Origin: Acidobacteriota bacterium
Lineage (GTDB): Bacteria > Acidobacteriota > Terriglobia > Bryobacterales > Bryobacteraceae
Direction of reading: 5' to 3'
Assembly (NCBI GenBank): GCA_017307505.1
Contig: JAFKEE010000016.1
Location: forward strand, 1 to 64,000
Length of the DNA stretch: 64,000 nucleotides
A model generated the notes under the pieces. The model saw nothing but the letters and a program-made list of their open reading frames with translations, was not told the DNA's origin and did no database searches. Shown in pieces: positions 1-8,182 of the stretch; positions within the stretch are counted from its first letter, which is position 1, and each line of letters starts with the position of its first letter. A program made the position numbers and the translations under genes.

Positions 1-371
1 TGAACGATCGACAGTCGTTGTTCTTCCACTCGGACCTCTTTCCAGGGCATACCCAATGCTGGACTGCCCTTCACGCTCCCGAGCTCCATTTCCGACTGTT
101 ACCTATGTCCTTGGAATGTTTTGTTACCTATGTCCTCGGAACGTACCGCCGTGGCCCGCTCCTTCCCAGTCGCGGTTCGCACCTACGGGACAAGCGCGGT
201 GGGGATACTTGCGGGCGGGGCGCGCTCCGGGGAAGAGGGTGGGGAAACGGGCGCCCGCTTACTAACGTGCGCGGTTCGCAGCGCGGGCGGAGGGGTGGGG
301 GAAGGGCTGCGGGGGTGGTTCTGTCGTTTTCAAATTCCTGGGTAGGTTGCGCTTGGGATGCGTTTTTTCTC
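1..371. other. Gene-free region with degenerate repeats
   Basis: I find no supportable gene here: the short open frames overlap one another on the same strand and match nothing I recognise. The stretch holds the direct repeats listed separately at 97-143. It also holds a second degenerate pair, 151-182 and 251-280, which both begin with a CCCGCT-type block and end in CGCGGTTCGCA about 99 bp apart. The middle (190-330) is extremely G-rich on the plus strand. It looks like the decayed border of a mobile element or intergenic repeat DNA; that is inference. Confidence 0.5.
97..143. repeat. Two 22-bp direct repeats resembling IS end repeats
   Basis: The sequence TGTTACCTATGTCCT followed by T/C-GGAA and T/C-G occurs at 97-118 and again at 122-143 (20 of 22 positions identical, 25-bp period). 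Closely spaced repeated transposase-binding sites of this size are typical of the ends of IS21-like and some IS481-like elements. No transposase is visible to the right, so if this is an IS end the element lies to the left of the window or has been lost. Confidence 0.45.
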
Positions 372-403
372 TTGACTTGTATTAGAACACTAGTACACTA
401 GCT
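372..403 (+). promoter_or_regulatory. Promoter and probable autoregulatory operator of the GntR gene
   Basis: TTGACT (372-377) is a good -35 box, and TACACT (394-399) lies 16 bp downstream as a -10. The -10 is embedded in the partly palindromic ACTAGTACACTAG (390-402), which resembles the TAGTGTACTA-like operators of YtrA-type GntR regulators. The start codon is only 10 nt after the -10, so the transcript would be nearly leaderless and a bound repressor would block polymerase directly. The operator assignment is inference. Confidence 0.55.
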
Positions 404-409
404 AACTAG

Positions 410-814
410 ATGAGCAAGTCAGAATCATTCCGGTTTCGATTGGACAACGCCACGGGCGTTCCAGTCTATCGGCAACTGATTGACCAGGTTCAGATCGCCA
501 TTGCCTCCGGCGCCATGCGGGGCGGCGATCAGCTCCCGACCGTCCGCCAGGTTGCCGTGGACTTAGCCATCAATCCGAATACCGTTATGCGCGCTTACCG
601 TGAACTCGAAATCCGTGGGACATTGACCACGCAACAGGGGCTGGGCACGTTTGTGTCGTTGAACCGCGTGGAACAGGACCAGGTGCAGCGAGATGCCCGG
701 TTGAGCCGGCTGGCGGCCGAATGCGCTACCCGCGCGGGGTCGGAAGGGTTCAGTGTCCGAGAACTGATCGGCCGTCTCACCGATCTGGTGCCCGAGAACG
801 AGCCCGAATCCTAA
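410..814 (+). CDS. GntR-family (YtrA subfamily) transcriptional regulator
   Basis: A 134-residue DNA-binding repressor. Residues 10-80 form the winged helix-turn-helix of GntR proteins, with the typical signature GVPVYRQLIDQ, then LPTVRQVA and NPNTVMRAYRELE for the recognition helix. After it there is only a short helical tail (about 45 residues) instead of a ligand-binding effector domain, which defines the YtrA subfamily. Such regulators usually repress their own operon with a membrane-protein cargo. Here the next genes, a 48-aa membrane peptide and a slipin, run in the same direction with 21-nt and 6-nt gaps, so all three are probably one operon controlled from the promoter at 372-403. The ligand cannot be predicted. 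Confidence 0.9.
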   Translation: MSKSESFRFRLDNATGVPVYRQLIDQVQIAIASGAMRGGDQLPTVRQVAVDLAINPNTVMRAYRELEIRGTLTTQQGLGTFVSLNRVEQDQVQRDARLSRLAAECATRAGSEGFSVRELIGRLTDLVPENEPES

Positions 815-835
815 GGGGCTCAGGAGGATAAGGAG

Positions 836-982
836 ATGCTTGGCAGATGCGCCGTCTGGCTGGCGGCGTGGATGGTGATCGCGATTGGCGTAATGGATCT
901 CTTCCAGGCTCGCGGTGTTCTGTTCGAACTCGCCGGCGAGCACTTGTATGAAATGTCGGTCAGGCAGATTGCAAGGAGATAG
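836..982 (+). CDS. Small membrane peptide, 48 aa, between regulator and slipin
   Basis: This short frame starts with ATG after a strong Shine-Dalgarno (AGGAGG at 821-826, with a second AGGAG just before the ATG) and ends at TAG 980-982, six nt before the slipin start. It encodes an N-terminal hydrophobic segment (WLAAWMVIAIGVMDLF, residues 8-23), which could be one membrane helix, then a short amphipathic tail ending in arginines. Its position between a YtrA-type regulator and an SPFH protein suggests an accessory subunit of the slipin complex. I do not recognise a family, and the function is unknown. Confidence 0.6.
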   Translation: MLGRCAVWLAAWMVIAIGVMDLFQARGVLFELAGEHLYEMSVRQIARR

Positions 983-988
983 AAGTAT

Positions 989-1912
989 ATGTTTCCCAAG
1001 GGTTTCTCGATGAACACCAGCGGTTCCAGCGTCGTCCGGGCCCAGCCCGTGAGCAGCATCGGCGCCACCGTGTTCGCCCTCTGCGTACTCGTCGGCGTCG
1101 CCCTCGGCGCCATTCTCAAGACACCTCTCGCCGTGCTGGGCTTCGTGCTGGTGGGCGTCTATTTCCTCTTTGCGATCAAGGTGGCCCAGCAGTGGGAGCG
1201 GGTGGCCATTCTGCGGCTGGGCAAGTATCAGGGTCTGAAGGGGCCCGGGATTTTCACCATCGTGCCGATCATCGACCAGTTGAGCGATTTCATCGATCAG
1301 CGCATTCGCGTCACGGACGTGAAGGCGGAATCCTCGCTGACGCGGGATGCGGTGCCGGTCTTTGTGGACGCGATCGTGTTCTGGGTAGTGTGGAACGCCG
1401 AGAAGTCGATTCTGGAAGTGGAGAACTTCTTCAGCGCCATTACCTTGAGCGCCCAGACGGCGTTGCGCGAATCGATTGGCCGCCACATGCTGACGGAGAT
1501 GCTGACGGACCGGGAGGTACTCGGCAAGGAGCTGCAGCGCATTCTGGACGAGAAGACGAATCCGTGGGGGGTGACGGTGCAGAGCGTTGAGATTCGCGAT
1601 GTGCAGATTCCGCAGGAGCTGCAGGACGCCATGTCGCGGGAGGCGCAGGCCCAGCGGGAGCGGCATGCGCGCATCATCCTGGGCACGGCGGAGACGGAGA
1701 TTTCGGAGAAGTTCGCACAAGCCGCGGAGCTCTACCGGGACAACCCGATTGCCCTGCATTTGCGCGCCATGAACATGCTGTATGAGGCCATCAAGGAGAA
1801 GGGCTCGATGGTGATTGTGCCTTCTTCGGCGGTGGAGACGATGGGCCTGGGCGGGATGATGGGCACGACGGCGTTGTCGAAGATTACGGGGGAGCAGGCT
1901 CCGCCGAAGTAA
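989..1912 (+). CDS. SPFH/Band 7 (slipin/stomatin-like) membrane protein
   Basis: A 307-residue slipin. Residues 25-65 form a membrane hairpin (two hydrophobic stretches). The SPFH/Band 7 domain covers roughly 70-240, with conserved slipin features such as WERVAILRLGKYQGLKGPG and NPWGVTVQSVEIRDVQIP, and a charged coiled-coil segment (about 220-255) precedes an Ala/Gly-rich end. SPFH proteins oligomerise into membrane microdomain scaffolds. The ATG at 989 is supported by AAGGAGA at 973-979; an internal ATG at 1010 is possible. A NfeD-type partner, common beside slipins, is absent; instead the gene follows a YtrA-type regulator and a 48-aa membrane peptide. Confidence 0.9.
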   Translation: MFPKGFSMNTSGSSVVRAQPVSSIGATVFALCVLVGVALGAILKTPLAVLGFVLVGVYFLFAIKVAQQWERVAILRLGKYQGLKGPGIFTIVPIIDQLSDFIDQRIRVTDVKAESSLTRDAVPVFVDAIVFWVVWNAEKSILEVENFFSAITLSAQTALRESIGRHMLTEMLTDREVLGKELQRILDEKTNPWGVTVQSVEIRDVQIPQELQDAMSREAQAQRERHARIILGTAETEISEKFAQAAELYRDNPIALHLRAMNMLYEAIKEKGSMVIVPSSAVETMGLGGMMGTTALSKITGEQAPPK

Positions 1913-1943
1913 CCGGTTCGTCATCGGGACGGGTTCTGATTGC

Positions 1944-1993
1944 GACAGCCGCCGGGTTCCGGGGGATTCCCGGGGCCAGGCGGCTGTCTTTTT
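1944..1993 (+). terminator. Rho-independent terminator of the slipin operon
   Basis: A perfect 10-bp stem, GACAGCCGCC (1944-1953) pairing with GGCGGCTGTC (1979-1988), is followed at once by five T residues. It lies 31 bp after the slipin stop codon. Confidence 0.9.
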
Positions 1994-2063
1994 GCACCCT
2001 GTCATTGCCACAGCCAAGGCCCCTGCGGGATAGTGGAAGGAAGCCTGGAGGCAGCGATGGCGG

Positions 2064-3311
2064 ATGGCGGAAAACATTCTCTATCTCACAGAACTGCTTG
2101 GGCTGAAGGTCTATGATCTGAAGCGCCGAGTGCTGGGACGGGTGCGCGATGCCGCGCTGGTGCCCGTGGTGCATCCGGTGCGCATTGAGCGGATCCTGCT
2201 GAGCGGCGGCGGCGGATACACGTGGGTTTCGGTCCGCTACGACCAGATCGAATCGATCACTCTCGACGGCATCTACCTGAGCGACGAACACCTGATTCCT
2301 TATCACGAGGACGAGTATGTCCTGCGCCTGGTGAGGGACCTGCTGGACCAGCAGATCATCGACGCGCAGGGCCGCAAGGTGGTGCGGGTCACCGATATCA
2401 CGTTCGAGATCCGGCGCGAGGCGCTGCGCGACGTCCTGCATGTGCTGGAAGTGGACATCGGGGTGCGGAGCGTGTTCCGGCGGCTGGTGCAGGGGGCGCT
2501 GCCGCGGCGGGTGGTGCGAAAGCTGCAGCACTATATCCCGGTGAACTCGATCCGCTGGGAGCTGTGCAACATCCTGGAGCCGGATCCGCAGCGACGGCTG
2601 CGCTTGAATATCGACCTGACACTGCTAGAAGAGATGCACCCGGCGGACCTGGCGGACATTGTCGAGGAGTTGAGCCCAGAGGATCGCGAAGCGATTTTCG
2701 AGGCCATCGACACGGAGGCCGCGGCGGAAGCGCTGTCGGAGATGGAGCCGGATATCCAGGCTCAGATCATCGAGTCGCTGGAAACGGAGAAGGCCGCCGA
2801 CATTCTCGAGGAGATGGATCCGGACGAAGCGGCCGACGTGCTGGCGGAACTGGGCAAAGAAACGTCGGAAGAGATTCTGGAAGAGATGGAAGGCGAGCCG
2901 AAAGCCGAGGTCGAGGAACTGCTGGAGTACGACGAGGACACGGCGGGCGGCATGATGAATACGGCCTTTGTGGCCGTGCACGAGGATGGGACGGTGGCCG
3001 ATGCGCTGGAGGCTCTGCGGCGCCAGCAGGAACTGGCCGACACCCTCAATACAATTTTCCTGACGGACCTGGACGAACGGCTGAAGGCGGCGCTGCCGGT
3101 GGCGCGGGTCTTCCTGGCGCGCCCGACGCGCAAGCTGAGCGAACTGGTGCAGGACGACGTGATCAAAGTACCGGTCAAGGAAAAAGCCAACCGGATTATC
3201 GAGCTCTTCGATAAGTACAACCTGCTGACTCTGCCCGTGGTGGATGAAGAAGGACGCATGGCCGGCGTAGTGACGGCCGATGACATCATCTCGGCGCTGA
3301 GGCAGCGTTGA
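2064..3311 (+). CDS. Cytosolic MgtE-N/CBS magnesium sensor-like protein with PRC-barrel
   Basis: A 415-residue soluble protein with three parts: a PRC-barrel-like N-terminus (about 5-100), an MgtE N-terminal superhelical domain (about 195-300; the acidic repeats EMHPADLADIVEELSPEDRE and MDPDEAADVLAEL are the MgtE signature) and a CBS pair (about 300-415, ending LPVVDEEGRMAGVVTADDI). In true MgtE channels these parts sense cytosolic Mg2+ and gate a C-terminal transmembrane pore; here the pore is missing and the protein stops before any membrane helix. The next gene is an NRAMP-family permease overlapping by one base (TGATG), so translation is probably coupled. It most likely senses Mg2+ and controls that permease. 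Confidence 0.85.
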   Translation: MAENILYLTELLGLKVYDLKRRVLGRVRDAALVPVVHPVRIERILLSGGGGYTWVSVRYDQIESITLDGIYLSDEHLIPYHEDEYVLRLVRDLLDQQIIDAQGRKVVRVTDITFEIRREALRDVLHVLEVDIGVRSVFRRLVQGALPRRVVRKLQHYIPVNSIRWELCNILEPDPQRRLRLNIDLTLLEEMHPADLADIVEELSPEDREAIFEAIDTEAAAEALSEMEPDIQAQIIESLETEKAADILEEMDPDEAADVLAELGKETSEEILEEMEGEPKAEVEELLEYDEDTAGGMMNTAFVAVHEDGTVADALEALRRQQELADTLNTIFLTDLDERLKAALPVARVFLARPTRKLSELVQDDVIKVPVKEKANRIIELFDKYNLLTLPVVDEEGRMAGVVTADDIISALRQR

Positions 3312-4564
3312 TGCAGTTACTCAAGCGGCTGAAGTATCACATCCTGATCTTCTTCTCGGTGATCGGCCCGGGCTTCATCACGGCCATGGTCGACAACGAC
3401 GCCGGCGGTATCTTCACGTATTCGCAGGCGGGCGCGAAGTATGGCTATCTGCCGTTGTGGACGCTGGCTCCGATTACGCTGCTGCTGATTGTGACGCAGG
3501 AGATGGGCTCGCGGATGGGGGCGGTGACGGGCAAGGGGCTGTCTGACCTGATCCGGGAAGAGTTCGGCCTGCGGACAACGTTCCTGATGATGGCTGTGCT
3601 GGTGCTGGCCAATCTGACGAACGTGATGGCGAATTTCGCGGGCATTGCCAGTGCCCTGGAGATGTTCCATATCAGCCGTTTTGTGTCCGTGCCCGTTGCG
3701 GCGATCGGGGTCTGGCTGCTGATTGTGAAAGGGACGTATGAGCGGGTGGAGAAGGTCTTTCTTTTCGCCACGGCGCTCTACGTCTGCTACATCTTCTCGG
3801 GGATCCTGGTGAAGCCGGACTGGAAGGAAGCGGCGATCAACAGCGTGAAGCCGGTGCTGATGCTGGATGAAGGCTACCTGACGATGCTGATCGGCATGGT
3901 GGGCACGTCGGTGGCGCCGTGGATGCAATTCTACCTGCAGGCGGCTGTGGTGGAGAAGGGGATTTCCGCGAAGGAGTATGCGGAGAGCCGGATCGAAGTG
4001 ATTGTCGGGTGTATTGCGATGTCGGTGATCGCGTTCTTCATCATCGTGGCCTGCGCGGGGGCGATTCACGCTGTGAAGCCGCGGGACATCAGCGACGCCA
4101 CGGATGCGGCGAAGGGCCTGGCGCCGTTTGGGCCGTATGCGGTGCTGCTGTTCTGCGCGGGGCTATTTAACGCGTCGATCTTCGCGGCCTGCATCCAGCC
4201 GCTGTCGACGGCGTATACGGTGTGCGAGGGGATGGGCTTCGAATCGGGCGTGAACAAGCGCTTCAGCGAGGCTCCGATCTTCTACTGGCTGTTCACGCTG
4301 CTGATTGTCATCGGGGCGGGTGTGGTGCTGCTGCCGGACTTCCCGTTGATCAAGATGATCCTGATGAGCCAGGTGTTGAACGGGGCGCTGCTGCCGTTCG
4401 TGCTGATCTTCATGATCCTGCTGATCAACAAAGAGCGGCTGATGAAGAAGTGGAAGAACAGTACGATGTTCAACGTGGTGGGCTGGCTGTCGGTGATTCT
4501 GATGATTGGCCTGACGAGCGCTTTGGTGCTGCTGAGCATCCGCGATATGATGGCAAGCCACTAG
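3311..4564 (+). CDS. NRAMP (SLC11)-family divalent metal permease, probably Mg2+-related type
   Basis: A 417-residue integral membrane protein with about 11 helices and a clear NRAMP opening (GPGFITAMVDNDAGGIFT, residues 19-36, then QAGAKYGY). In Mn2+/Fe2+ NRAMPs the helix-1 site is DPGN and the helix-6 site is MPH. Here they are DAGG (30-33) and APW (202-204), so the metal-coordinating methionine is alanine. Loss of that methionine is characteristic of the NRAMP-related magnesium transporters (NRMT). Co-transcription with an MgtE-type Mg2+ sensor agrees with Mg2+ as the substrate. The ATG at 3311 overlaps the upstream stop; a TTG at 3308 is in frame but less likely. Mn2+ remains possible. 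Confidence 0.85.
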   Translation: MQLLKRLKYHILIFFSVIGPGFITAMVDNDAGGIFTYSQAGAKYGYLPLWTLAPITLLLIVTQEMGSRMGAVTGKGLSDLIREEFGLRTTFLMMAVLVLANLTNVMANFAGIASALEMFHISRFVSVPVAAIGVWLLIVKGTYERVEKVFLFATALYVCYIFSGILVKPDWKEAAINSVKPVLMLDEGYLTMLIGMVGTSVAPWMQFYLQAAVVEKGISAKEYAESRIEVIVGCIAMSVIAFFIIVACAGAIHAVKPRDISDATDAAKGLAPFGPYAVLLFCAGLFNASIFAACIQPLSTAYTVCEGMGFESGVNKRFSEAPIFYWLFTLLIVIGAGVVLLPDFPLIKMILMSQVLNGALLPFVLIFMILLINKERLMKKWKNSTMFNVVGWLSVILMIGLTSALVLLSIRDMMASH

Positions 4565-4588
4565 TCCCTGGTCCGGCTGCCGCCCCTC

Positions 4589-5335
4589 ATGCCTTGCACG
4601 ACAATCGACGAAGTTCTGGCGTGCCTCGACGCCATCATCGACTCACCGGAATCCGCGAAGTCGTATCTCGGATATTTCCCGACGCTGTACCGGAAGGTGA
4701 CGGCGCAGGTGAAGATCGGGATCGAGCAGGGGCGGTTTCAGGATGGTCCGCGAATGGCGCGGCTGGATGTGGCGTTCGCCAACCGGTATCTGGATGCGTA
4801 CGAGTGCTGGCGCAGCGGGCGGCCGGTGACCGGGTCGTGGCGGGCGGTATTCGAGGCCGGGGAGCGCTGGCAGCCGACGATCCTGCAGCACCTGCTGGCC
4901 GGGATGAATGCGCACATCAACCTGGATCTGGGGATCTCGGCGGCGGAGATCTGCACGCTGGACGACATTGAAGCGCTGCGTCAGGACTTTGACGAGATCA
5001 ACACGATCCTGTTTGCCATGGTGCAGGAGGTGACGGACTGCATTGGGAGCGTGTCGCCGTGGATTTGGATCCTGGACAAGCTGGGGGGCCGGACGGACGA
5101 CCGTCTGATCGAGTTCTCGATCTGGCGGGCACGTGCGGTGGCCTGGCAGAACGCGACAGGACTGGTGAGGCTGGACAAAGACGGGCTGGCGGCGCGGGTG
5201 GCCGAGATCGATAACTTCGTGGAGGGTCTGGGCCGGTTCATGCTGAAGCCCGGCCCACTGATGCGGCTGGGATTGTTCTTCATCCGCTTGCGCGAGCCGA
5301 ATGACCCGCGCAAGGTGATGAAGGCACTGTGCTGA
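4589..5335 (+). CDS. DUF5995-family protein
   Basis: A 248-residue, mostly helical soluble protein with no signal peptide. The motifs FANRYLDAY, then RWQPTILQHLLAGMNAHINL, and a later FSIWRARAVAWQNA are typical of proteins annotated as DUF5995, whose function is unknown. The HH/N-rich AGMNAHINLDL segment and the conserved WRARA helix could form a metal or ligand pocket, but this is speculation. It lies 24 bp after the permease gene and may be in the same transcript. Confidence 0.75.
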   Translation: MPCTTIDEVLACLDAIIDSPESAKSYLGYFPTLYRKVTAQVKIGIEQGRFQDGPRMARLDVAFANRYLDAYECWRSGRPVTGSWRAVFEAGERWQPTILQHLLAGMNAHINLDLGISAAEICTLDDIEALRQDFDEINTILFAMVQEVTDCIGSVSPWIWILDKLGGRTDDRLIEFSIWRARAVAWQNATGLVRLDKDGLAARVAEIDNFVEGLGRFMLKPGPLMRLGLFFIRLREPNDPRKVMKALC

Positions 5336-5338
5336 GCG

Positions 5339-6445
5339 TCAGCCCTTTTTGCGTTCGAGCAGGTAGACGCACTTCTCTTTGCGGGACTGGCCTCCGCCGT
5401 CGTTGACGGCGTATTCGAAGGACGCCATGTAGCCGTCGCGGCGGATGTGGCCGTTCCAGAGGGACGCTCCGGCATGGACGCCGTCCTTGCGCAGGGCGTA
5501 GAAGTTGATGTCGAACTGGTCGAGCTTCTTCTGGTCGTTTTTGTAGTTGCGGGCGATGCGCTTGAGGGCGTCGAGGCAGGCGTCGGCGGGGGACATGCCG
5601 TGGCGCATGTTCTCGACGATGGTGTGGGCTCCGGCGATGCGGATGTTCTCCTCGCCGCGTCCGGTGGAACCGGCGGCGCCCACTTCCTGGTCGACGAAAC
5701 AGCCGGCGCCGACGATGGGGGAGTCGCCCACACGGCCGGGGATCTTCCAGGCGAGTCCGCTGGTGGTGGTGGTGCCGGACATCTCGCCCTTGGTGTTGAG
5801 CGCGAGGCAGTTGATGGTGCCGGTGGTGGGATGTTTGGCCATCCAGCGGGCCCAGAGGAAGTCGTCCTCGGTGGCGTTGGGGAACATCTCGCGCAGCATG
5901 GCCGTGCCCTTCTTTTCGGGGGCATCGAGGCCATCGGTCCAGTTGTTGTGGTTGTCGGCGTCGCGGAGGGACTGTTTCCAGGTCATCCAGGCGAGGCGGG
6001 CTTTCTCGGTGAGGAGGTTGATTTCGGGGATGCCCCAGGCCTTGGCGAAGCGGGTGGCGCCTTCGCCAGCGAGCATCACGTGGTCAGTATTCTCCATGAC
6101 CATTTTGGCCAGGCGGGCCACGTTCTTGATGTTGCGGACGCTGGCGACGGAGCCGGCGCGGCCGGTGGGGCCGTGCATGACGCAGGCATCGAGTTCGACG
6201 ACACCTTCTTCGTTGGGGAGGCCGCCAAAGCCCACGCTGGTGTCGTTGGGGTCGTCTTCGACGGTAGTGACGCCCTGGACCACGGCTTCCAGCGTGTCGC
6301 CGCCCCTTTGGATGACGGCCATGGCCCGTTCACAGGCCAACATCCCGTTTGCGCTCGAGATCACAATGTTCTTCGGCGCACTCTGCATCGCCTGCGCTGC
6401 CATTGGTAAGGCGGCGCTCGACAACAACCAGTCCCGTCTCCGCAT
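5339..6445 (-). CDS. Exported N4-glycosylasparaginase / isoaspartyl peptidase family hydrolase
   Basis: A 368-residue N-terminal-nucleophile hydrolase. The N-terminus carries twin-arginine-like residues (MRRRDWLLSSAALPM) and an Ala-rich region, suggesting Tat export. The Ntn fold motifs are present: NDTSVGFGGLPNEEGVVELD, GSVASVRNIKNVARLAK and the self-cleavage site HPTTGTINCLAL, where the threonine after G becomes the catalytic N-terminus (about residue 204). GRVGDSPIVGAGCFVD is the substrate-binding strand. The family cleaves GlcNAc-Asn or beta-aspartyl bonds. The stop codon is 3 nt from the stop of the convergent DUF5995 gene. Confidence 0.9.
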   Translation of the reverse strand: MRRRDWLLSSAALPMAAQAMQSAPKNIVISSANGMLACERAMAVIQRGGDTLEAVVQGVTTVEDDPNDTSVGFGGLPNEEGVVELDACVMHGPTGRAGSVASVRNIKNVARLAKMVMENTDHVMLAGEGATRFAKAWGIPEINLLTEKARLAWMTWKQSLRDADNHNNWTDGLDAPEKKGTAMLREMFPNATEDDFLWARWMAKHPTTGTINCLALNTKGEMSGTTTTSGLAWKIPGRVGDSPIVGAGCFVDQEVGAAGSTGRGEENIRIAGAHTIVENMRHGMSPADACLDALKRIARNYKNDQKKLDQFDINFYALRKDGVHAGASLWNGHIRRDGYMASFEYAVNDGGGQSRKEKCVYLLERKKG

Positions 6446-6483
6446 CGGAAGACCCCCTCTCGCGTTCGCTACACTGAAACTTT

Positions 6484-6879
6484 ATGAAATGGTGGTTGCT
6501 CGCGTTCATCACGCTAGCCTCCCTATTCTTGTGCGCGGCGCAGGACCAACGCAAGCAGAAGGGGGCGCTGCTCAGCGTCGTTGAGTGCAAGGCCGTGCGG
6601 CGCGAGGATACGATTCTGCTCGACGCCAAGCTGCGAAATGATGGCGAAGAGAGCATCAGGAATGTTGTTTTGACGATTTACTTCGTGGGGCCAGGAAAGA
6701 AAGTTGTCGCTACCCGCAAGACGGACATCGATGCCACCGACATCGAGCCCGGCGGGGAGGCCGAGATCAGCCTGGAGACCCCCTTCCCGGCGCGCGCCAT
6801 TGCGTTGCGGTTTGAGACCCGTACGCGCATGGAACGCTGGATCGACTTAAAGAACGACGGACCGTTCCCCATCGAATAA
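6484..6879 (+). CDS. Small secreted protein with an FxLYD/immunoglobulin-like domain
   Basis: A 131-residue protein with a cleavable signal peptide (WLLAFITLASLFLCAAQ) and a beta-rich body. The segment VECKAVRREDTILLDAKLRNDGEE, split over strands, followed by NVVLTIYFVGPGKKVVA and an EPGG turn, is the pattern of FxLYD-like or other extracellular beta-sandwich domains that act as adaptors. Function is unknown. A TACACT box at 6470-6475 ends 8 nt before the ATG and there is no Shine-Dalgarno, so the mRNA may be leaderless. aroA follows 22 bp downstream. Confidence 0.7.
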   Translation: MKWWLLAFITLASLFLCAAQDQRKQKGALLSVVECKAVRREDTILLDAKLRNDGEESIRNVVLTIYFVGPGKKVVATRKTDIDATDIEPGGEAEISLETPFPARAIALRFETRTRMERWIDLKNDGPFPIE

Positions 6880-6901
6880 GGAACGGCGGAAAGACACACT
6901 T

Positions 6902-8182
6902 ATGAGAGAAATCATCACCCCGGGCGGCGCCCTGGAAGGCACAGTCCGCCTGCCCGGCGACAAGTCCATTTCGCATCGCTACGGCATGCTGGCCGCGGTT
7001 GCGGAGGGGATCTCGACGATTCACAACTACTCGTCGGGCGCGGACTGCCATTCCACGCTGGGCTGCGTCCGGTCGCTTGGGATTGAAGTCGAGATCGATG
7101 GCCGGCAGGTGAAAGTGCACGGGCGGGGGATCCATGGCTGGCAGGCGCCCGCGGGGGATCTGGACGCAGGCAATTCGGGCTCGACAATCCGGATGATTTC
7201 GGGCCTGCTGGCCGGGCAGCCGTTCACGAGCCGGCTGATTGGGGACGAGAGTCTTTCGCAGCGGCCGATGCAGCGGATCATGGGTCCGCTGACGCAGATG
7301 GGGGCGACTCTGACGGCGCGGGACGGAAAGTATCCTCCGCTGGAGATTCGAGGCGCGGAGCTGAAGGCGATTGACTACACGCTGCCGGTGGCGAGCGCGC
7401 AGGTGAAGAGCTGCGTGCTGCTGGCGGGCCTCACCGCGAAGGGGGAGACCAGCGTTCACGAATCCGCCACGACACGGGATCACACGGAAGTGGCGTTGCG
7501 GGAGTTCGGGGTCGACATCGAGACGGGACGGGGCTGGGCCCGGGTAAAGGGTCCGGCGCGGCTGGAGGCCCGGGAACTGACGGTGCCGGGCGATATCTCC
7601 TCAGCCGCCTTTTTCCTGGTTGCCGGCGCGATTGTGCCGGGGTCGAAGCTGGTGCTGCAGGACGTGGGGTTGAATCCGACGCGGGCAACGCTGATCGAGT
7701 TCCTGGTCTCGGCGGGCGTCGATGTCAAGATTCTCGACATGCGGATGAGCAATGGGGAGCCCCGCGGCGATCTGCTGGTGCAGGGGTCCAAGCTGAAGGG
7801 CGGGTTGATTGAGAAACAGTGGGCGGCGGCGCTGATCGATGAGATTCCGGTGCTGGCGATTCTGGGGGCGGTGAGCGCCGACGGTTTGACGGTGCGGGAT
7901 GCGTCGGAGCTGCGGATTAAGGAGTCGGACCGGATCGAGACAGTGGCGACCAACCTGCGGAAGATGGGCGTGACGATCGAGACGACGCCGGACGGGTTCC
8001 ACATTCCGGGCGGGCAGAGCTTCCACTCGGCGGAAGTGGAGAGCTATCACGATCACCGGATTGCGATGGCGTTCGCTGTTGCGTCGCTGCGCGCGGACGG
8101 GCCGGTGGCTATCAATGGATCGGAAGCTGCGTCGGTGAGTTTCCCGGAATTCTGGAGTACACTGCGAGGGATTATTTCTTGA
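6902..8182 (+). CDS. aroA: 3-phosphoshikimate 1-carboxyvinyltransferase (EPSP synthase)
   Basis: A 426-residue enzyme of the shikimate pathway that joins phosphoenolpyruvate to shikimate-3-phosphate in the cytosol. Visible signatures are LPGDKSISHRYGMLAA (Lys and Ser-His-Arg binding phosphate), DAGNSGSTIRMISGLLAG, RDHTEVALREFG, ALIDEIPVLAILGAV (catalytic Asp-Glu) and SDRIETVATNLRKMG plus YHDHRIAMAFAVA. The length is normal. The start at 6902 gives the classical N-terminus. Its stop codon overlaps the TTG start of the downstream kinase gene, which suggests co-translation but no obvious functional link. Confidence 0.97.
   Translation: MREIITPGGALEGTVRLPGDKSISHRYGMLAAVAEGISTIHNYSSGADCHSTLGCVRSLGIEVEIDGRQVKVHGRGIHGWQAPAGDLDAGNSGSTIRMISGLLAGQPFTSRLIGDESLSQRPMQRIMGPLTQMGATLTARDGKYPPLEIRGAELKAIDYTLPVASAQVKSCVLLAGLTAKGETSVHESATTRDHTEVALREFGVDIETGRGWARVKGPARLEARELTVPGDISSAAFFLVAGAIVPGSKLVLQDVGLNPTRATLIEFLVSAGVDVKILDMRMSNGEPRGDLLVQGSKLKGGLIEKQWAAALIDEIPVLAILGAVSADGLTVRDASELRIKESDRIETVATNLRKMGVTIETTPDGFHIPGGQSFHSAEVESYHDHRIAMAFAVASLRADGPVAINGSEAASVSFPEFWSTLRGIIS

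Noticed and set aside
563-2077. Long minus-strand open frame over the regulator, slipin and terminator
   Set aside because: Antisense to well-supported genes, His/Arg/Pro-rich, and crosses a terminator; it is a GC-rich shadow.
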